Counted from the stretch's first letter, positions 49,465 to 61,273 are shown. The stretch: 64,000 bases of DNA from Eutypa lata (GCA_022661535.1 JAKULF010000006.1:2165001-2229000); one strand, 5' to 3'. Numbers and translations are program-made. Notes: generated from the letters alone by a model not told the origin.

Positions 49465-50884
49465 CTAGACTTCGCCGCCGGGGGCCGTGTAGGGGTTGTC
49501 GGGCGAGACGTCGCGGTACTCGAGGAAGATCTATTTTCATTTATTGTTAGCTATGGCAATTGCAACAGTCATGCCAGGTACGTAGGTAACTAACTACCCA
49601 GTGATCCACCCACTCATCATCGCCGTTGCTTTCTTTCTTCCTCACCGGCACTAGCATGCTTGCTAGAGACGTATAGACAAGAAATTCTACATAGGCAACA
49701 GCAAAGTCTATAAAATAATAATAAAACAAGAAAGAAAAGAAAAGAAGAAGAAGAAGAAGAAAAAACTCACACTCGTCGTATCATCGGGCCGATAAGCCCC
49801 CGGGAGCGCGATGCCCGCGGGCAGGGCCGCGGTACCGGTCCCGGTGACGGCGATCTGGTGGCACGCGGGGTAGAACTGGGCGAGGTTGCCGTCGGTGTTG
49901 GTGCGCTGCAGGCCGAGGATCTCGTGGCGGAGGACGTACTGGCCGGGCCTGAGGGTCGCCGGCAGCGCCACGGTCCACGTGGAGTTCTGCTCGGGCAGGC
50001 GCTTCGAGGCCCAGGGCGTCCCGCCGTCCGCCGCCGCCCGGTCCGGGTCGTACCCGGCCTGGTGGATCTTGACCCAGACGTCGCCCGTCGAGCCCGAGAA
50101 CGCCGAGCACGGCCCCTGGCAGTCGGCTAGGTAGGTCATGACTGTGTTAAAGCACGTAAGTAGGTAGGTGGGTAGGTAGGTAAAGTTAGCGTATATCTAC
50201 ATATGTAGCATGTAGCATACGCGCCCCCTACATCTATCTGTATCTGCTACCTATTTTATTTGCATATGAAATGGGGAAGGTTGGACAAGGAAAACTTACT
50301 CGGACCCGGGTGGTCAGACTGCCAGTCCGTCCAGAAGAATGTCACTTGGCTACCGGCGGGCACCTCGGCCGTCACGTCGACGGGGACGTTGTTGGACGAG
50401 TCGGCCTTGGCCCCGTAGTTGCACGTTATGGCATCGGTCTGCAGTTCTCCTCATACTGTTTGTTAGTTAAAGTAGCGAGTAGCTTTTTAAAAAAGCCCAA
50501 ACCAAACCAATAATCTCTCATCATCATCATCGTCATCAAATTGCTTCAACTTTCCCCTTTTCATTCATTCATTCATTCATACATTAACCAGATCTCCAAC
50601 CCGGCAGCCAGTATGGATCAGGTGGAAAAGAATATTCCAAAAAAAAAAAAAATAGAAATACATCAGAACACACGCACCGTGAACTCGCCGTCAGTGACGG
50701 GGCCGTTGTCGAGGAAGTGCCTGGTGATCTTCTGCACGGCGGGGTCCTTCTGCGGATCCTTGTAGGGGTTCCAGGCCTCGACGAGGTTGTCGCCCAGCAG
50801 GATCTGCTGGACGTAGCCGTGGGCCGCGACGTAGGAGTCGAGCACCAGCAAGCCGGCTGCGGCAACGGTGATGGGGCTCTTCAT
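49465..50884 (-). CDS. AA9 lytic polysaccharide monooxygenase (formerly GH61)
   Basis: A secreted copper enzyme that oxidatively cleaves cellulose or related glucans. Model: complement(join(49465..49530, 49771..50141, 50300..50438, 50678..50884)), 260 aa. All three introns have GT-AG ends and restore the family sequence. A signal peptide (about residues 1-21, ending VAA) leaves His22 as the new N-terminus, the first copper ligand of the histidine brace (HGYVQ). The second is His112 (WQSDHPGPIMTYLADC), and Tyr206 (AQFYPACHQ) is the axial residue. His188 (LRHEILGL) and Gln204 match the conserved second sphere. Disulphide-type cysteines are near 75, 123 and 209. There is no C-terminal cellulose-binding module. 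The enzyme acts outside the cell, and the gene's presence suits a plant-associated or wood-decay fungus. Exon 3 is very GC-rich. Confidence 0.95.
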
Positions 50885-50951
50885 CTTGACGGGGGGAGGG
50901 AGTGTATATAACCCAGGCTACTCAACTAGTGATGGTATATCGTGTGCAGGA

Positions 50952-51005
<54 letters not shown>

Positions 51006-52208
51006 ATGAAATATCTTTCCAGTTAACTAAACTAGCTTGTACTCTCACTCTCTTCACATGGACGACATCGTAGAGCAATTATATTTATCTTCCCTTATAT
51101 AATTATATATGTACACATGGTACGGGACTTTTTCTCTCCTTGACGAACCCCTGTCCGACCATAAAGGGGAAACACCAGAGCGCCTACCGCCTCCTGATTG
51201 GTGGGAAATCAAGCCTATAGTCGAACCCCCTGCACGGGGAGCCGCACAATTACCATCAACCTGCAGCATATATTAAGTGAGATGGCGTGTTACAGCCCGC
51301 CTATGACTTCTCTAAATCGCCGTTGTTGCGCCTTCTTCTGGGTATGGTGGAAAATCGCATCTGGAGTGCCATCTTACTACTATATGCCCAGGAACATCTA
51401 GAGGTACTTACTTACTTAGTCTACCCACGTTATAACCAATGTGGAGACGACGTATTAAGCACTATTCGGTGTTTATGACTTGTCCTACCTAATGGATCCG
51501 TTGAGCCCGGGTGTTTCCGAGCGAGTTATATTCAGCAAGGAATAGGCGACGCCAGATCTCAAGTCCGACTCCCCTAGCAGAAGTTAGCCAGTGTGTGTCC
51601 CAGCAAGCCAGTGCATTGGTGGATATATCTCCATGTGCTTAGCCATATATGTAGTTCAAAATATGTATAAACCCGATCCTACAGCTTGTCCAACGTCACT
51701 ATGAATATCTAGCATTTATCGGTATGGGCTTTTGCGTAGCTAGACTCGTTAGGTCAACATCGGTAGGAGGGGGATCGATGTAGACAGTGATATAATCCAA
51801 GTGCTTAACGCCGGACTGTAAGCCACTTCATTGCAAGTGTGTACGCAATTAGTTCAACTACCGTTGGCTGTTGACTTCATTCAATACCAGGGGTTCAAAT
51901 ATACTGTTGTATAGATATGGCGGTATTAAGTTGTGAATGAATGATTATATAACTACTCCTATTAGTCAAACTGTCCTAACTACTGCATAGGACTGGGCAT
52001 CAGTTATCCCCCCCGCGTGACAGACAGAAACTCTTTTTACCCCTAAACTCTTATCTCACGTTATTTTAGAAGTAAAAGATATTTGTCAAGTCGAGCACCG
52101 TCGACAACAGGCAACGTCAGACATAGGCAAAAGGATCGTTCTGTGGCGATTCCCCCCTAAATATCCTGCCCAGCCAGCAGCATCTTTACAACACACTCCA
52201 TGTCGTGG
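50885..52208. other. LPMO promoter and intergenic region
   Basis: 1.3 kb without a supported gene. It begins with the LPMO 5' flank, which holds a compound TA/TG microsatellite (about 50956-51005). The rest is AT-rich with many stops. A CG-poor, AT-rich stretch around 51600-51980 shows no protein similarity I can recognise. Confidence 0.45.
50956..51005. repeat. Compound (TA)n(TG)n microsatellite
   Basis: About 14 TA units pass directly into about 10 TG units, 70-120 bp upstream of the LPMO start codon. Confidence 0.85.
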
Positions 52209-53600
52209 TTAGCGACATGGACTCGTGTATTGCAACCACGTCAGTGACGATCGCGGGTCTGATCGGGCCTTGTGCTCTGGCAGCCTTTTGTCGTTCCAAC
52301 CCAGCAGCACCGAGGGGATCTCCTTAGCTAGCACCTCTATAGCCCAAAGCAGCGTGTCTTCGACACTCGCGATGTGCGCCGGACGGACATTCACGAGCGT
52401 GGACAGCCCTGGACCATCGGAGACAGTGATCTTCGGCCAGCAGCAGTCGGAGCTTTCTGTGTTCTGTATTTCTTCGTTGTTATCTCTATGGCGTATCTCA
52501 CGATCATCTAGCCCGGATACGTCGGGCATTTCTTTGGAGAGTTTCTGGAGGGTAATCTTTCGCAGAATATGTCGGTGGTAACTGAGATAGTTTTTCCTGT
52601 TGATCATTCGCTTAGTTCCATATCACCGTAAATGATATGTTCGGAAAGCACGAAGTACTACATATATGATTGCCGGCGGTGCGCTGGCAGAAGAAAAGTG
52701 TATCTTATCAGTGTTTGCTTACCAGATGACATCAGTGAAATATCCCTTTGTCTTCCACCACTCGCCAGGCTTTCTGAAACGGTCATAGTCGGGTCTCCGA
52801 AACTTCCGCTGCAAAGCCTCTTCTTCATCCAAGGGGAGGAATAACGCAATGTCGAACTGTTGTCTTATCTTCTTTAGATATCGTAGCTGCCTCGACCCAG
52901 AATCGCGGTGAAGTCCATCATTATCTTGGGCAAGTAGAAGAGAGCCTTCAAGCACCGTGATGTTGCAATCAACGATGGGCGTAAGTTTATCCACTCGATC
53001 CCTCAGGGATAAACATCCCCGCTGTTTTGTTGGTTCGCGCGGGTTTAATTTCGCACGTTGGCATGCTCTAATCATCGCATCCTCTAATATCTTCACGGCC
53101 CGTCCAAACACACTCGGAGTAGAGGTTCTGAGATCTCCTGGATCTGCACCTCCGGGTGATGGCTCCTTTAGGTCTAGGATTCGTTGGCGAGCCTCCTCTA
53201 CACGCCACACCAGGCTATCTTCCCAGTTATGGGCTCGAGAATCACATTCGTAAGAGCATACCATCCGATGAAATAGATGGGGGAATTTGATACCCTCGAG
53301 GCGTTCTTGGTCAATCGTCTGAATCTCAGAAACATAGGTGTTTCCGACCACGATATCGTCTTCTGGGTGCTATGGTTTGAACGATACCTGTGGCTGGTGG
53401 CTATGTCGAGTTGGTGAGTAATTCTCGACCATATGCTCATCTTGAAGGATGAGTAGTCTATCACAATAAACTTGATAGCTAGTCTTGAAGACTTCTCCGA
53501 TGACTTGCCGAAGGAGACCAGCTAGCGTTATTTTCCCAGAAGATGGGCTGCCAGATACGGCAATGACAAGTGTAGGTGCCGTAGGGTTTCTCCAACCCAT
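52209..53600 (-). CDS. Divergent nicotinamide-riboside/uridine-kinase-like P-loop protein
   Basis: Proposed model: complement(join(52209..52596, 52723..53318, 53388..53600)), 398 aa. The P-loop GSPSSGKI lies at 17-24. The usual Thr/Ser after the Lys, which helps hold magnesium, is Ile24 here. Later motifs fit the nicotinamide riboside kinase branch: NWEDSLVW, a predicted strand IVDCNITVLEG, an FDIALFLPLDEEEALQRKFRR lid region, and GYFTDVIWKNYLSYH, which is restored exactly by the 126-bp second intron (GTAAGC..CAACAG). The first intron (69 bp, GTATCG..TTCAG) is less certain. Without it an in-frame TAG at 53370-53372 would cut the protein after 76 residues. Family enzymes phosphorylate nicotinamide riboside for NAD salvage. 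With the altered P-loop and long insertions, activity is doubtful. The gene may be a diverged paralogue or a decaying pseudogene. Confidence 0.5.
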
Positions 53601-54472
53601 CGTGCAAGATATGCTGGGGGATGTAGAAGTGGTCTAGGCGAAGAATATCTTGAGCTGTATCTGTGATGTCTAGTCAAATAGTGTCTCCAATAAAATAGAG
53701 GGAGCCTCGTGGCAAGAGATACTATTAACTGCGATGCTGTCAACTTTTATGAAAGGTCGAACCAAAATCATTTGGTTGAGTATGATGTATAAATATATGA
53801 AATAGGGACGTTGTAAACAAATGCGTGATCATCTCGAGTATCACTTGCCAGGTGACGAACCAGTCCGTCGAGGCTGCCGACGAGCTTAAACTTCATCTCT
53901 AAGCAACTGCCCCTACAGACTTACGATCTTAGAAGGAACAAACTAGTATACTGATGCCCGACACCGCGTTCCACTGTTTGACCTAGTGGCTCCAAAGTCA
54001 CTGCTTGCCACACTTGCGAAATTACCTAACTTCCCAAATATATATATTAAAGGGAAGGAGTATGGCCGAAAGACGTACCTAAGTAAAGTCCGCGAAAACC
54101 ACACCATCACGGACTTCGCCTGGATCATCCAAAGAAATATAATATGGGCTGTTGGGCGACAAATTTGTTTCGCCGAACATCCCCCTTTAAACTAGAAGAA
54201 TGTGCAGTATCGCATGATATGCTAATTCGACTGCCTCATAACACAATTAAGACCACAATTATCAAGACTAGAGAGGCTACACATGAATACGAACAACTTA
54301 TTGTGAATTTAATTCAATAAACACAAGGTTTCACATAATTTACCGAGCCATATATTTGTATGAACAACTGCATTGACCTATGTCCTAAATGAAAAAACCA
54401 CGTATATCAAGACTTCCCCAGTTCGCCGATTTCCACCCAAACACCTGTGAACTACACCAGAACAGCAGGGGC
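53601..54472. other. Intergenic region between the kinase-like gene and arg-2
   Basis: 870 bp of AT-rich DNA. It holds the promoter of the minus-strand kinase-like gene and the 3' flank of arg-2. No coding frame is supported. Confidence 0.45.
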
Positions 54473-55912
54473 CTAAGCAGCAGTAGCCAACGATTCGGGC
54501 TGGACACCGACCCGCTCCTTGCTGAGGATATCCAGCATGAACTGCGAAGGACGGTTGTCCTTGTACACGGGCTGGTAAGACTTGAAAGCCTTCACATCCT
54601 CGATATACTTGTCGAAGAGGTAGCTGCTGTCCATTGGGCCACCCCTAGCCTCAGGATGGAACTGGGTGGAGAAGATCGGCCGAGAGGTATGACGCATACC
54701 TTCGTTGCTCCCGTCGTTAAGATTCACGAAGTACTCTTTCCAATCACTGGAAAGGGTGCTGGAATCAACGGCGTACCCATGGTTCTGGCTAGTGATATGA
54801 CACTGTCCCGTCGTCATGTCAAGGGCTGGGATGTTGTGCGCTCTGTTGCCATACTTGAGCTTAATGGTACTAGCTCCTGCTGCGAGAGCTAGAAGTTGAT
54901 GGCCCAAGCAGATACCCATGATGGGGACCTGAGAGGTCTCCATGAGCACTTGCAGGTTGTGCACAGTGGATTGGCAGTGCGTTGGGTCTCCAGGGCCATT
55001 GGAGATAAAGACACCATCGTAGTTATCGGCCACCTTCTGAATCTTGAAATCATAAGGGAAGACCGTAACACTGGCTCCACGGCTGACCAAGCTTCGGAGA
55101 ATGTTCTCCTTGACACCACAATCAATCAAAGCGATGTGGTACTTGGGGTCGTGCGCCTCGACAACGAAGGGGGCTTTCGTGCTAACCTTCTTGACAAGGT
55201 TAATCTGGCTAGGATCGACGAAACTCTCGTCTTCGTCGGCATCGTACTCATCACCAACCGAGATTCGGGCCAGGGAGGAACCCTGCTCTCGGAGGTAAGT
55301 GACAATGGCACGGGTGTCAACGCCAGAGATGGCGGGAATGCCTTCTCGGGCACACCATGTGCCGAGGCTCTCAACAGCAGTCCAATGACTATATTGCTCG
55401 GCGACGTCGGCGACAACCACACCAGCACACTGGATATGAGGAGACTCGAAGTACCTCAGGAGGTTCCATTCGTCACGCTGCGAGGAAGGCACGCCATAGT
55501 TTCCAATCAATGGCTGCGTAAAGACCAGGATTTGTCCTCGGTAGGAAGGGTCGGTCATCGACTCAGGGTAGCCTACAAGGGAAGTGGTGAAGACGGCTTC
55601 GCCGGAAATGTTGGCGTTGGCACCGAAAGCAGTTCCCTGGAATACGGGTCCGTCCTACACTCTGATTAGCACCAATGCCATCACAGATGGCATCTAGCTG
55701 TAACATACCCTAATGGTGAGCGTGGCTTCCATGCCAGAGGCAGGAGCTGTGGCACGGGTGTAAGTCTGGGGCATAAGTCTGCCCTTGCTACCCTGCGCTG
55801 CCTTGCTGGCTAGAGTGGCCGCAGTTGTAGAAAGGCATCGTGCCTGGGGTTTGAGGCCCACGGCAATGATGGCGTGGGGCTTGGCAGCCCTGAAAGCAAA
55901 TCGGGAGAACAT
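54473..55912 (-). CDS. arg-2: Arginine-specific carbamoyl-phosphate synthase, small (glutaminase) subunit
   Basis: Splits glutamine and passes ammonia to the large subunit for carbamoyl phosphate, the first committed intermediate of arginine synthesis in mitochondria. Model: complement(join(54473..55654, 55709..55912)), 461 aa (Neurospora ARG-2 is 453). The 54-bp intron has GTATGT..GTGTAG ends and is in phase 0. The N-terminal 45 residues are rich in Arg, Ala and Ser without acidic residues ([12 protein letters not shown]...), a mitochondrial targeting sequence. The body begins at [17 protein letters not shown]. The class-I amidotransferase nucleophile is Cys317 in GICLGHQ, with the His-Glu pair in FHPEARGGP near 400. 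The mRNA leader carries the attenuator uORF at 55968-56253, whose stop lies 55 nt before this start codon. Translation is therefore expected to fall when arginine is plentiful. cpa1 is the yeast name. Confidence 0.96.
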
Positions 55913-55967
55913 GATGTTCTGAAAATTAGAAGTCGAGTATAACTAAAGCGATTATTCAATGAACCCC

Positions 55968-56253
55968 CTAGGCGCTAAGAGAACGCCACAAGTGGTCTGT
56001 AATTCATGTTAGCTTCGAGGCGGTGAGTCAGTGCTCGTTGGGGGGGATTTGGGCGGACCTGAGATATAATCCTGCGATCTAGTTAGTATATATCACCAGT
56101 AAAACAATTGGGGGTGTAATGGAAAGGAAATCATTGGCTGAGGTATTCAATTTTTCCGAACCTATCCAACAAGGATTGAAACATTATATCAGTGATGGCG
56201 ATGATGCCATTGACACGTACCTGTGAAGTGAAGACTGACGAGCGCCCGATCAT
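55968..56253 (-). CDS. Arginine attenuator peptide (AAP) uORF of arg-2, split over three exons
   Basis: Model: complement(join(55968..55996, 56059..56071, 56221..56253)), exactly 24 codons plus TAG. Spliced, it reads MIGRSSVFTSQ, then DYIS, then DHLWRSLSA. This matches the known fungal AAP length and core (SVFTSQDYxSDHLWR), including the essential Asp12. Exons are 33, 13 and 29 nt. The introns are 149 bp (GTACGT..CGCAG) and 62 bp (GTCCGC..TACAG). The 13-nt microexon encodes DYIS plus one base of the second Asp. Established knowledge: in the presence of arginine the nascent AAP stalls the terminating ribosome and blocks scanning to the main start codon, and can trigger mRNA decay. The match of length, spacing and sequence makes chance very unlikely, although the splicing itself is inferred. 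Confidence 0.93.
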
Positions 56254-57383
56254 AAGGGCTACTATGGATCAATTCCAGTCAGAATGGGAAAAGAGAAGGA
56301 GCACCGTGTGGTGAGAAAGATTAGAGGGTATTGTGAGTTTAGAAAGACATAAAGATAGTGTCAGTGTCAACAAGGGGTGGGAATGACTTGGTCAAATAAA
56401 TTCTCTCTGGGTTGGCGTAAAATGATGAAAATGATGTTGAATCAAGCGGGGCGATGAAAGTTGATATGACTGGTCTTGTTATGTCAGAAAAGCCAAAAAA
56501 TTTCAGCGCACCCCACCAGAGCTACCGAAAAATAGGGCTCTATCCAATTGGCTGACCTAAATTAGAAATCCATTAGCGTAAGAGTTAATTGTACCATTGC
56601 ATGTCCCCGATATCCAGCCTCAGCATTCCCGACTCCGAAAACGGCCTTGTAGGCATGACGACCACTGACGCCACTGGACAATAAATACCAATTGAAAGAA
56701 AAAGAGCAATGGATTCAAGGTAGGGAAGTATGGGATGTTTATAAAACAATTGTCTGGAAGATTAGCGAAGTGTAAATACCATGCTATATTTAAGCTCCTA
56801 TCTTAGCAATTGACTTCAACATCTTTCACATGTGATTGTTAAGTTTTTACCTGCTTTTCTTTGGTAACTTGATGATAATGAGCAAAGTCACAATCCTACT
56901 ACTTAACTATCACAAGGTGGTAGGTAAGTTTATTATCAAAGGCAGGCTCAAGGTAAATATATATACATATATATATATATCCACTAGAGTTGGAAATTTT
57001 AGACAAGGTAGGAAGCCGATGGCAAATAGAGTGAGGGAGCTTTAGGCATAACATTGGTCACTTTTTGAACATATACTCAAATAGGTGATTACTAAAGGAT
57101 GATCGGGGCTACAAGCTGTTAAAACCACGTAGTTGAATATACAGAAACATTCCGGTTACTAACTACAGGTTAATCGTATTTCATAGGTTTCATGAAGGTC
57201 AGAGGAACTGATGTCACAATGATTTATCTATCAATTCTGATCGTCAACTGGTCTTCGTCTGTCAAAGAGATAAGACATTCCCAACGTAGCATACCAAACA
57301 TTCATTTCATGTCTTCAAAGCTGTCATTCCCCAGACCAATGCTATGACCAGCTTGCATTTATACACAGAGCACCATTGCCACT
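56254..57383. other. arg-2 promoter and ETF beta 3' flank
   Basis: 1.1 kb, AT-rich. The part near 56254-56480 should hold the arg-2 promoter and transcription start. An AT-run (about 56958-56983) lies further away. No gene is supported. Confidence 0.45.
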
Positions 57384-58492
57384 CTATAAGACGCCCAACT
57401 CCTTGAGCTTGCCAACCAGGCCATCGACATCCTCAACCTTTCCACCTCCCTGCCTTGGCTCGGGTTCTGCAAGTAATCGGTTAGCAATAGGTAACTCGTG
57501 AATACTTTATCATCTGGTAGAGTGTTCTCCCATACTCCAACGCAGCCAGCTACTGCCCAAGAAAGAGCAAACAAACAGAGACAAAGGAAAAAGTAGCAAT
57601 CGAGGGGGAAAAGAAGGAGAGAAAAAAAAGGAAACCATACCCGTAACCTTCACAACCTTCAACCGCCTCTCATTCGCGACGCCCAAATCGCTCAAGCTCA
57701 GCTTAACCAGGGGCTTCTTCTTCGCCTTCATGATATTGGGCAGGGTAGCGAAGCGCGGCTCGTTCAGGCGCAGGTCCGTCGTGATGACCATGGGCAGCTT
57801 GGCGCGGACGGTGGCCACGCCGCCGTCGATCTCCTGCGTGACCTCGACCGCGTCGCCGCCGTCGACGAACCGGACGGCGCTCGCCTGGGTGGCCTGGCCC
57901 CAGCCCAGCAGGCCGGCGAGCATCGGGCCGGTCTGGGCGGCGTCGTCGTCGATGCTCTGCTTGCCGAGGATGACGAGGTTGGACCCCTCCCTGGCGACCG
58001 CGGCGCGCAGGAGCTTGGCCACGGCGAGCGGCTCCAGATCCCCCTCCTCCCCGTCCTTGACGTCGACGTGCACGGCGCGGTCGGCCCCCATCGCCATCGC
58101 CGTCCGCAGCACGTCCTGGGCCTTGGGCGGCCCCGCCGACACCACGCAGATGTCCTCGACGCCGCCCGGGGCCGACTTGCGCTCGCGGATGCGCACCGCC
58201 TCCTCGATTGACAGCTCGTCGAACGGGTTCATGCTGTGCTTGACGCCGGCCGTCTCGACGCCCGTCTGGGCTTTGTTCACGCGCGGTTTGACCTATTTGG
58301 ATAGTAGTTGTTGGTTAGCTTCTTTTTTTTTCTTCTTCTTTCCTTCCCGTCATGCGTGGCAGCTTAGTTTAATATTCTCGCATTTCACATGATTTTTTCA
58401 AGGACCGGTAGAGGTGTACGAGAACTAGAACTAGAACTTACCGCATAGTCGATTACCCGCTTCACGGGGACGAGGATCCGTAACGCTGACAT
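57384..58492 (-). CDS. Electron transfer flavoprotein beta subunit
   Basis: With the alpha subunit it forms the FAD-containing matrix protein that passes electrons from acyl-CoA dehydrogenases to ETF-ubiquinone oxidoreductase. Model: complement(join(57384..57466, 57641..58292, 58442..58492)), 261 aa, normal for the family. Exon 1 encodes MSALRILVPVKRVIDYA and joins directly to VKPRVNK. The introns are 149 and 174 bp. Recognisable segments are KHSMNPFDELSIEEAVRIRE, the ADRAVHV region, LVILGKQSIDDDAAQTGPMLAGLLGWGQAT (the family signature around the nucleotide site) and LPNIMKAKKKP, the loop that contacts partner dehydrogenases. The C-terminus after the last intron is the conserved arm ending GLVGKLKELGVL. 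Exon 2 is strongly GC3-rich. Confidence 0.95.
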
Positions 58493-59571
58493 GGCTGGCG
58501 ACCTTTTGCACTTGGACTCCTCTGTGTGCGGAGTGCGATGGTCTTAACAAGAGTTGAAGCAATGGAAGCAAGCAAGTACAGGGAGTTAACTAGCAGGTCG
58601 GCGAGTTTGGGTGAGCTTCTTCCGAACATACCCCCCGTTTCAATTTGGAATGACGCAGGGCAGAAACAGCACCCACCAGAAAACGTGAGAGCGAGACCGG
58701 CAGTAGCCGATTTAAACCTCGGGTCAATTCGACCCACATACCAACACCATTGACCATACAAAATGGTAGAGTCTCTACGAAACTTTCCGAGGCTGTCACG
58801 ATATAGAGACTAAGGAATGTATTTGGAATATGTATTTTTAAAGGGATAATTGGCATTATGTCGAACATGCGCACTTATAGTTATATGGTTATAGTCTTTC
58901 AGCATGGAGATATTACTTACCTACGAGTTAGGTTCGCATATACTCATGGTGTTCAATCTCCTCTCACCACCAAGAAGAAACCAACTAAGTAACATTGCTT
59001 ATTCTGTGATTCATAATTAGAAGGTCTATTACCCAAGTGCTGAGGTAGTTAGCTAGATGGTCAATTATCCAGCGATGGCTCAAAGTTTAGTTTTAGGGGT
59101 TGGGTTGGCTAGCCCACAACACAAAGTCAGTAAGAGGCGTGGAGCGAGTATGTTAAAATGTTATACAGGTATATAGGTGGTAGGTCATGTATTGGAACAA
59201 TAAATATATATAATCTTGAAGAAGAAGGATACAACCTCTTTATTTATTTTATTTTTGAAAACATTACCTCATAATAGTTAACGCAAAGGCAAAAGCTAGA
59301 AGACCATATATACGCTACCCAATGAACTCCTCTCTAACTTAGAATACTTGATAATAATAATAATACAGCCAGCTCTACCCCCTCAACGGTAGATAGATAT
59401 GCCTGTCACAAACGCACCAACACATCCAGTCGTCCAGCCCTGCCCACGTGCAAGGTGAAGTTGCACGATGAGGAGGACCTATCTCTCTCTGTCCCCATCC
59501 CCATCTTCACACAGCACTCTCTTCACCCCAGCACCCAGCCAACAGTAACAGCAACAGCAACAAACTCACAT
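58493..59571. other. ETF beta promoter and ArfGAP 3' flank
   Basis: About 1.1 kb with no supported gene. AT-rich, with a TAA/TAATAA run near 59349-59362. Confidence 0.45.
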
Positions 59572-61273
59572 CTACCAATCATCCCACTCATCATCCTTCT
59601 TCTTCGCAGCCCCAGCAGCACCACCAGGCGTACCACCAGCAGCAGCAGCAGCAGTAGCAGAATTCTTGTTACCGGCCCTCCCCATAGCGGACGTGCCGAC
59701 GGCGCTGTACTTGGGCCCCGTGCCGTGGCGCTGGTCCGCCACGGACGCGAAGTCGTCCCAGAACGCCTTTCTACTCTCGTCGATCGGGGCTGCCGGCTGC
59801 CGGCTGCCGTCGGGTCCCTCGACGAACCGCGTGAGGCCCTCCTGGGCGCCCCTCACGCCCGTCTGCGCCACGCGTCCTACGTTGCCCGCCGCCGTCCGCG
59901 CCTGGGCTGCGAAGTCTGACTCAGAGAGCTGTGTGTTGTGTTGTGTTAGTAGAAGTCCTTGTGTGGATCTATCTGTTTGAAGGGAGAGATTTTTCTGATC
60001 GAGTAGCAGTGGTAATAGCAGTGGTAATAGCAGTGGTAATAGCAGTGGTAATAGCAGTGGTAATAGCAGTGGTAATAGTAGATAGAATGCTTAGCAAGCA
60101 TAGCATAGATCAGGGAAGGGATAACGGTATAGTAGAGACCGAAAAGTAACGACAGCGACATATGACGAAAGAATAAGAGAGAAAACAAAGTCGCCCACTC
60201 ACCTGTTTAGCCGTAGGCTGAATAAAATCCGAATTAACATTCTTGACCGTGCTAGTGAACCAGCCCCAGCCCTTCGTGACGGTCGCCATGGCATCCCTCT
60301 GGATATCGCTGAGGTCGGGCAGGCCGGCCTCGTTCCCACCGCCGCCGCCGCTCTTAGCAGACCCCGGCGTGTTGCCGAACCCGGCGTACTTTCCGCCCTG
60401 GCTAGGCGGCAGTTCCGCCGACCGCGCCGCGTTCTCCTCGCCCAGGCGCGCGAAGTACTTATCGTCTACCTTGGCCTTGCCACCTCCACCTGTTGCTGCT
60501 GTTGTCCGACCAGGGCTCGCCGTCCTGCTCCCGCTCGTCGCGACACCCTGCAGCGGGGTATTCGACCTGCTGATCCCTTGTTTCGCCGACTGTGTTGGTT
60601 TCGCGAGGCCCGCACTACCCGGCTGCGGCGTACCACCGCCACCACCACCATTCGCACTACCACCAATACTAGTCTTCTTCTCGCCGGGGACGTACTCCCT
60701 GCCCTCGACCTTGGCGCTCAGGCGGTCCTTCCACTCCTCGCCGACCTCGCCGCCGTAGCGCTCGGCGATGGTGGCGTCGTCCCAGGCGAGCCCCCGCATC
60801 TGGGTGTCGTCGTGCTTCTCGAAGAAGGCGCGCCAGCCGGCGTTGCCGCCCAGCCGCATGCGCTCGATCTCGGCCTGCTTGAAGGCATCCATGGTGACGG
60901 ACCGCACGAACGAGATGTGCACGCCGAGCCCGCGGTGCACGCCCGCGCACGACAGGCAGATGAAGACCCCGAACTTGGGCGACGCCCACTGCGGGTTCGG
61001 CGCCCCGCAGTCGCAGCACACGTTGTTGTTGTTGGTCTTCTGGATCGCGAGGAGCTGTGAAAATAGTGGCAAGAAAAGAAGTCAGCCTTGTTTTTCTTCT
61101 TATTCTTCTTCTTCCTCTTCTCTTCTTTTTTCTTCTTCTCTCAAGCTTGTATATCTATCCATCCATCCATCCACCCACTCGTTCGTTCGTTCGTTGGTTA
61201 GGGGCCCATGCGTATGTATGCGTACCTTTGACCGTGTTTCGGGGTCGACCTCCCACATTGCCTTGGAAGTCAT
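59572..61273 (-). CDS. ADP-ribosylation factor GTPase-activating protein (Gcs1/ArfGAP1 type)
   Basis: Stimulates GTP hydrolysis on Arf1 and so controls COPI coat turnover at the Golgi. Model: complement(join(59572..59928, 60203..61054, 61226..61273)), 418 aa. The ArfGAP domain covers residues 1-120, with zinc ligands C29, C32, C49 and C52 ([14 protein letters not shown]...FICLSC) and the arginine finger Arg57 in [16 protein letters not shown] low-complexity Gly/Ser/Thr-rich linker follows. The segment around residue 280 ([18 protein letters not shown]) resembles the amphipathic lipid-packing sensors of Gcs1, which bind curved membranes. The C-terminus ends in DDEWDDW, a tail typical of this family. 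Intron 2 (274 bp) contains a 12-bp minisatellite. The ArfGAP-domain exon is GC3-rich. Confidence 0.95.
60003..60078. repeat. 12-bp minisatellite inside an ArfGAP intron
   Basis: Five perfect GGTAATAGCAGT units (60011-60070) with partial units on both sides, lying in the second intron of the ArfGAP gene. It sits between the splice sites at 59929 and 60202 and is not part of the mature message in the proposed model. Confidence 0.9.

Noticed and set aside
51200..51240. GTTCGACT on the minus strand, resembling a tRNA B-box
   Set aside because: No complementary T-arm stem, A-box or acceptor stem at the right distance. No tRNA gene could be folded here or elsewhere in the window by eye.
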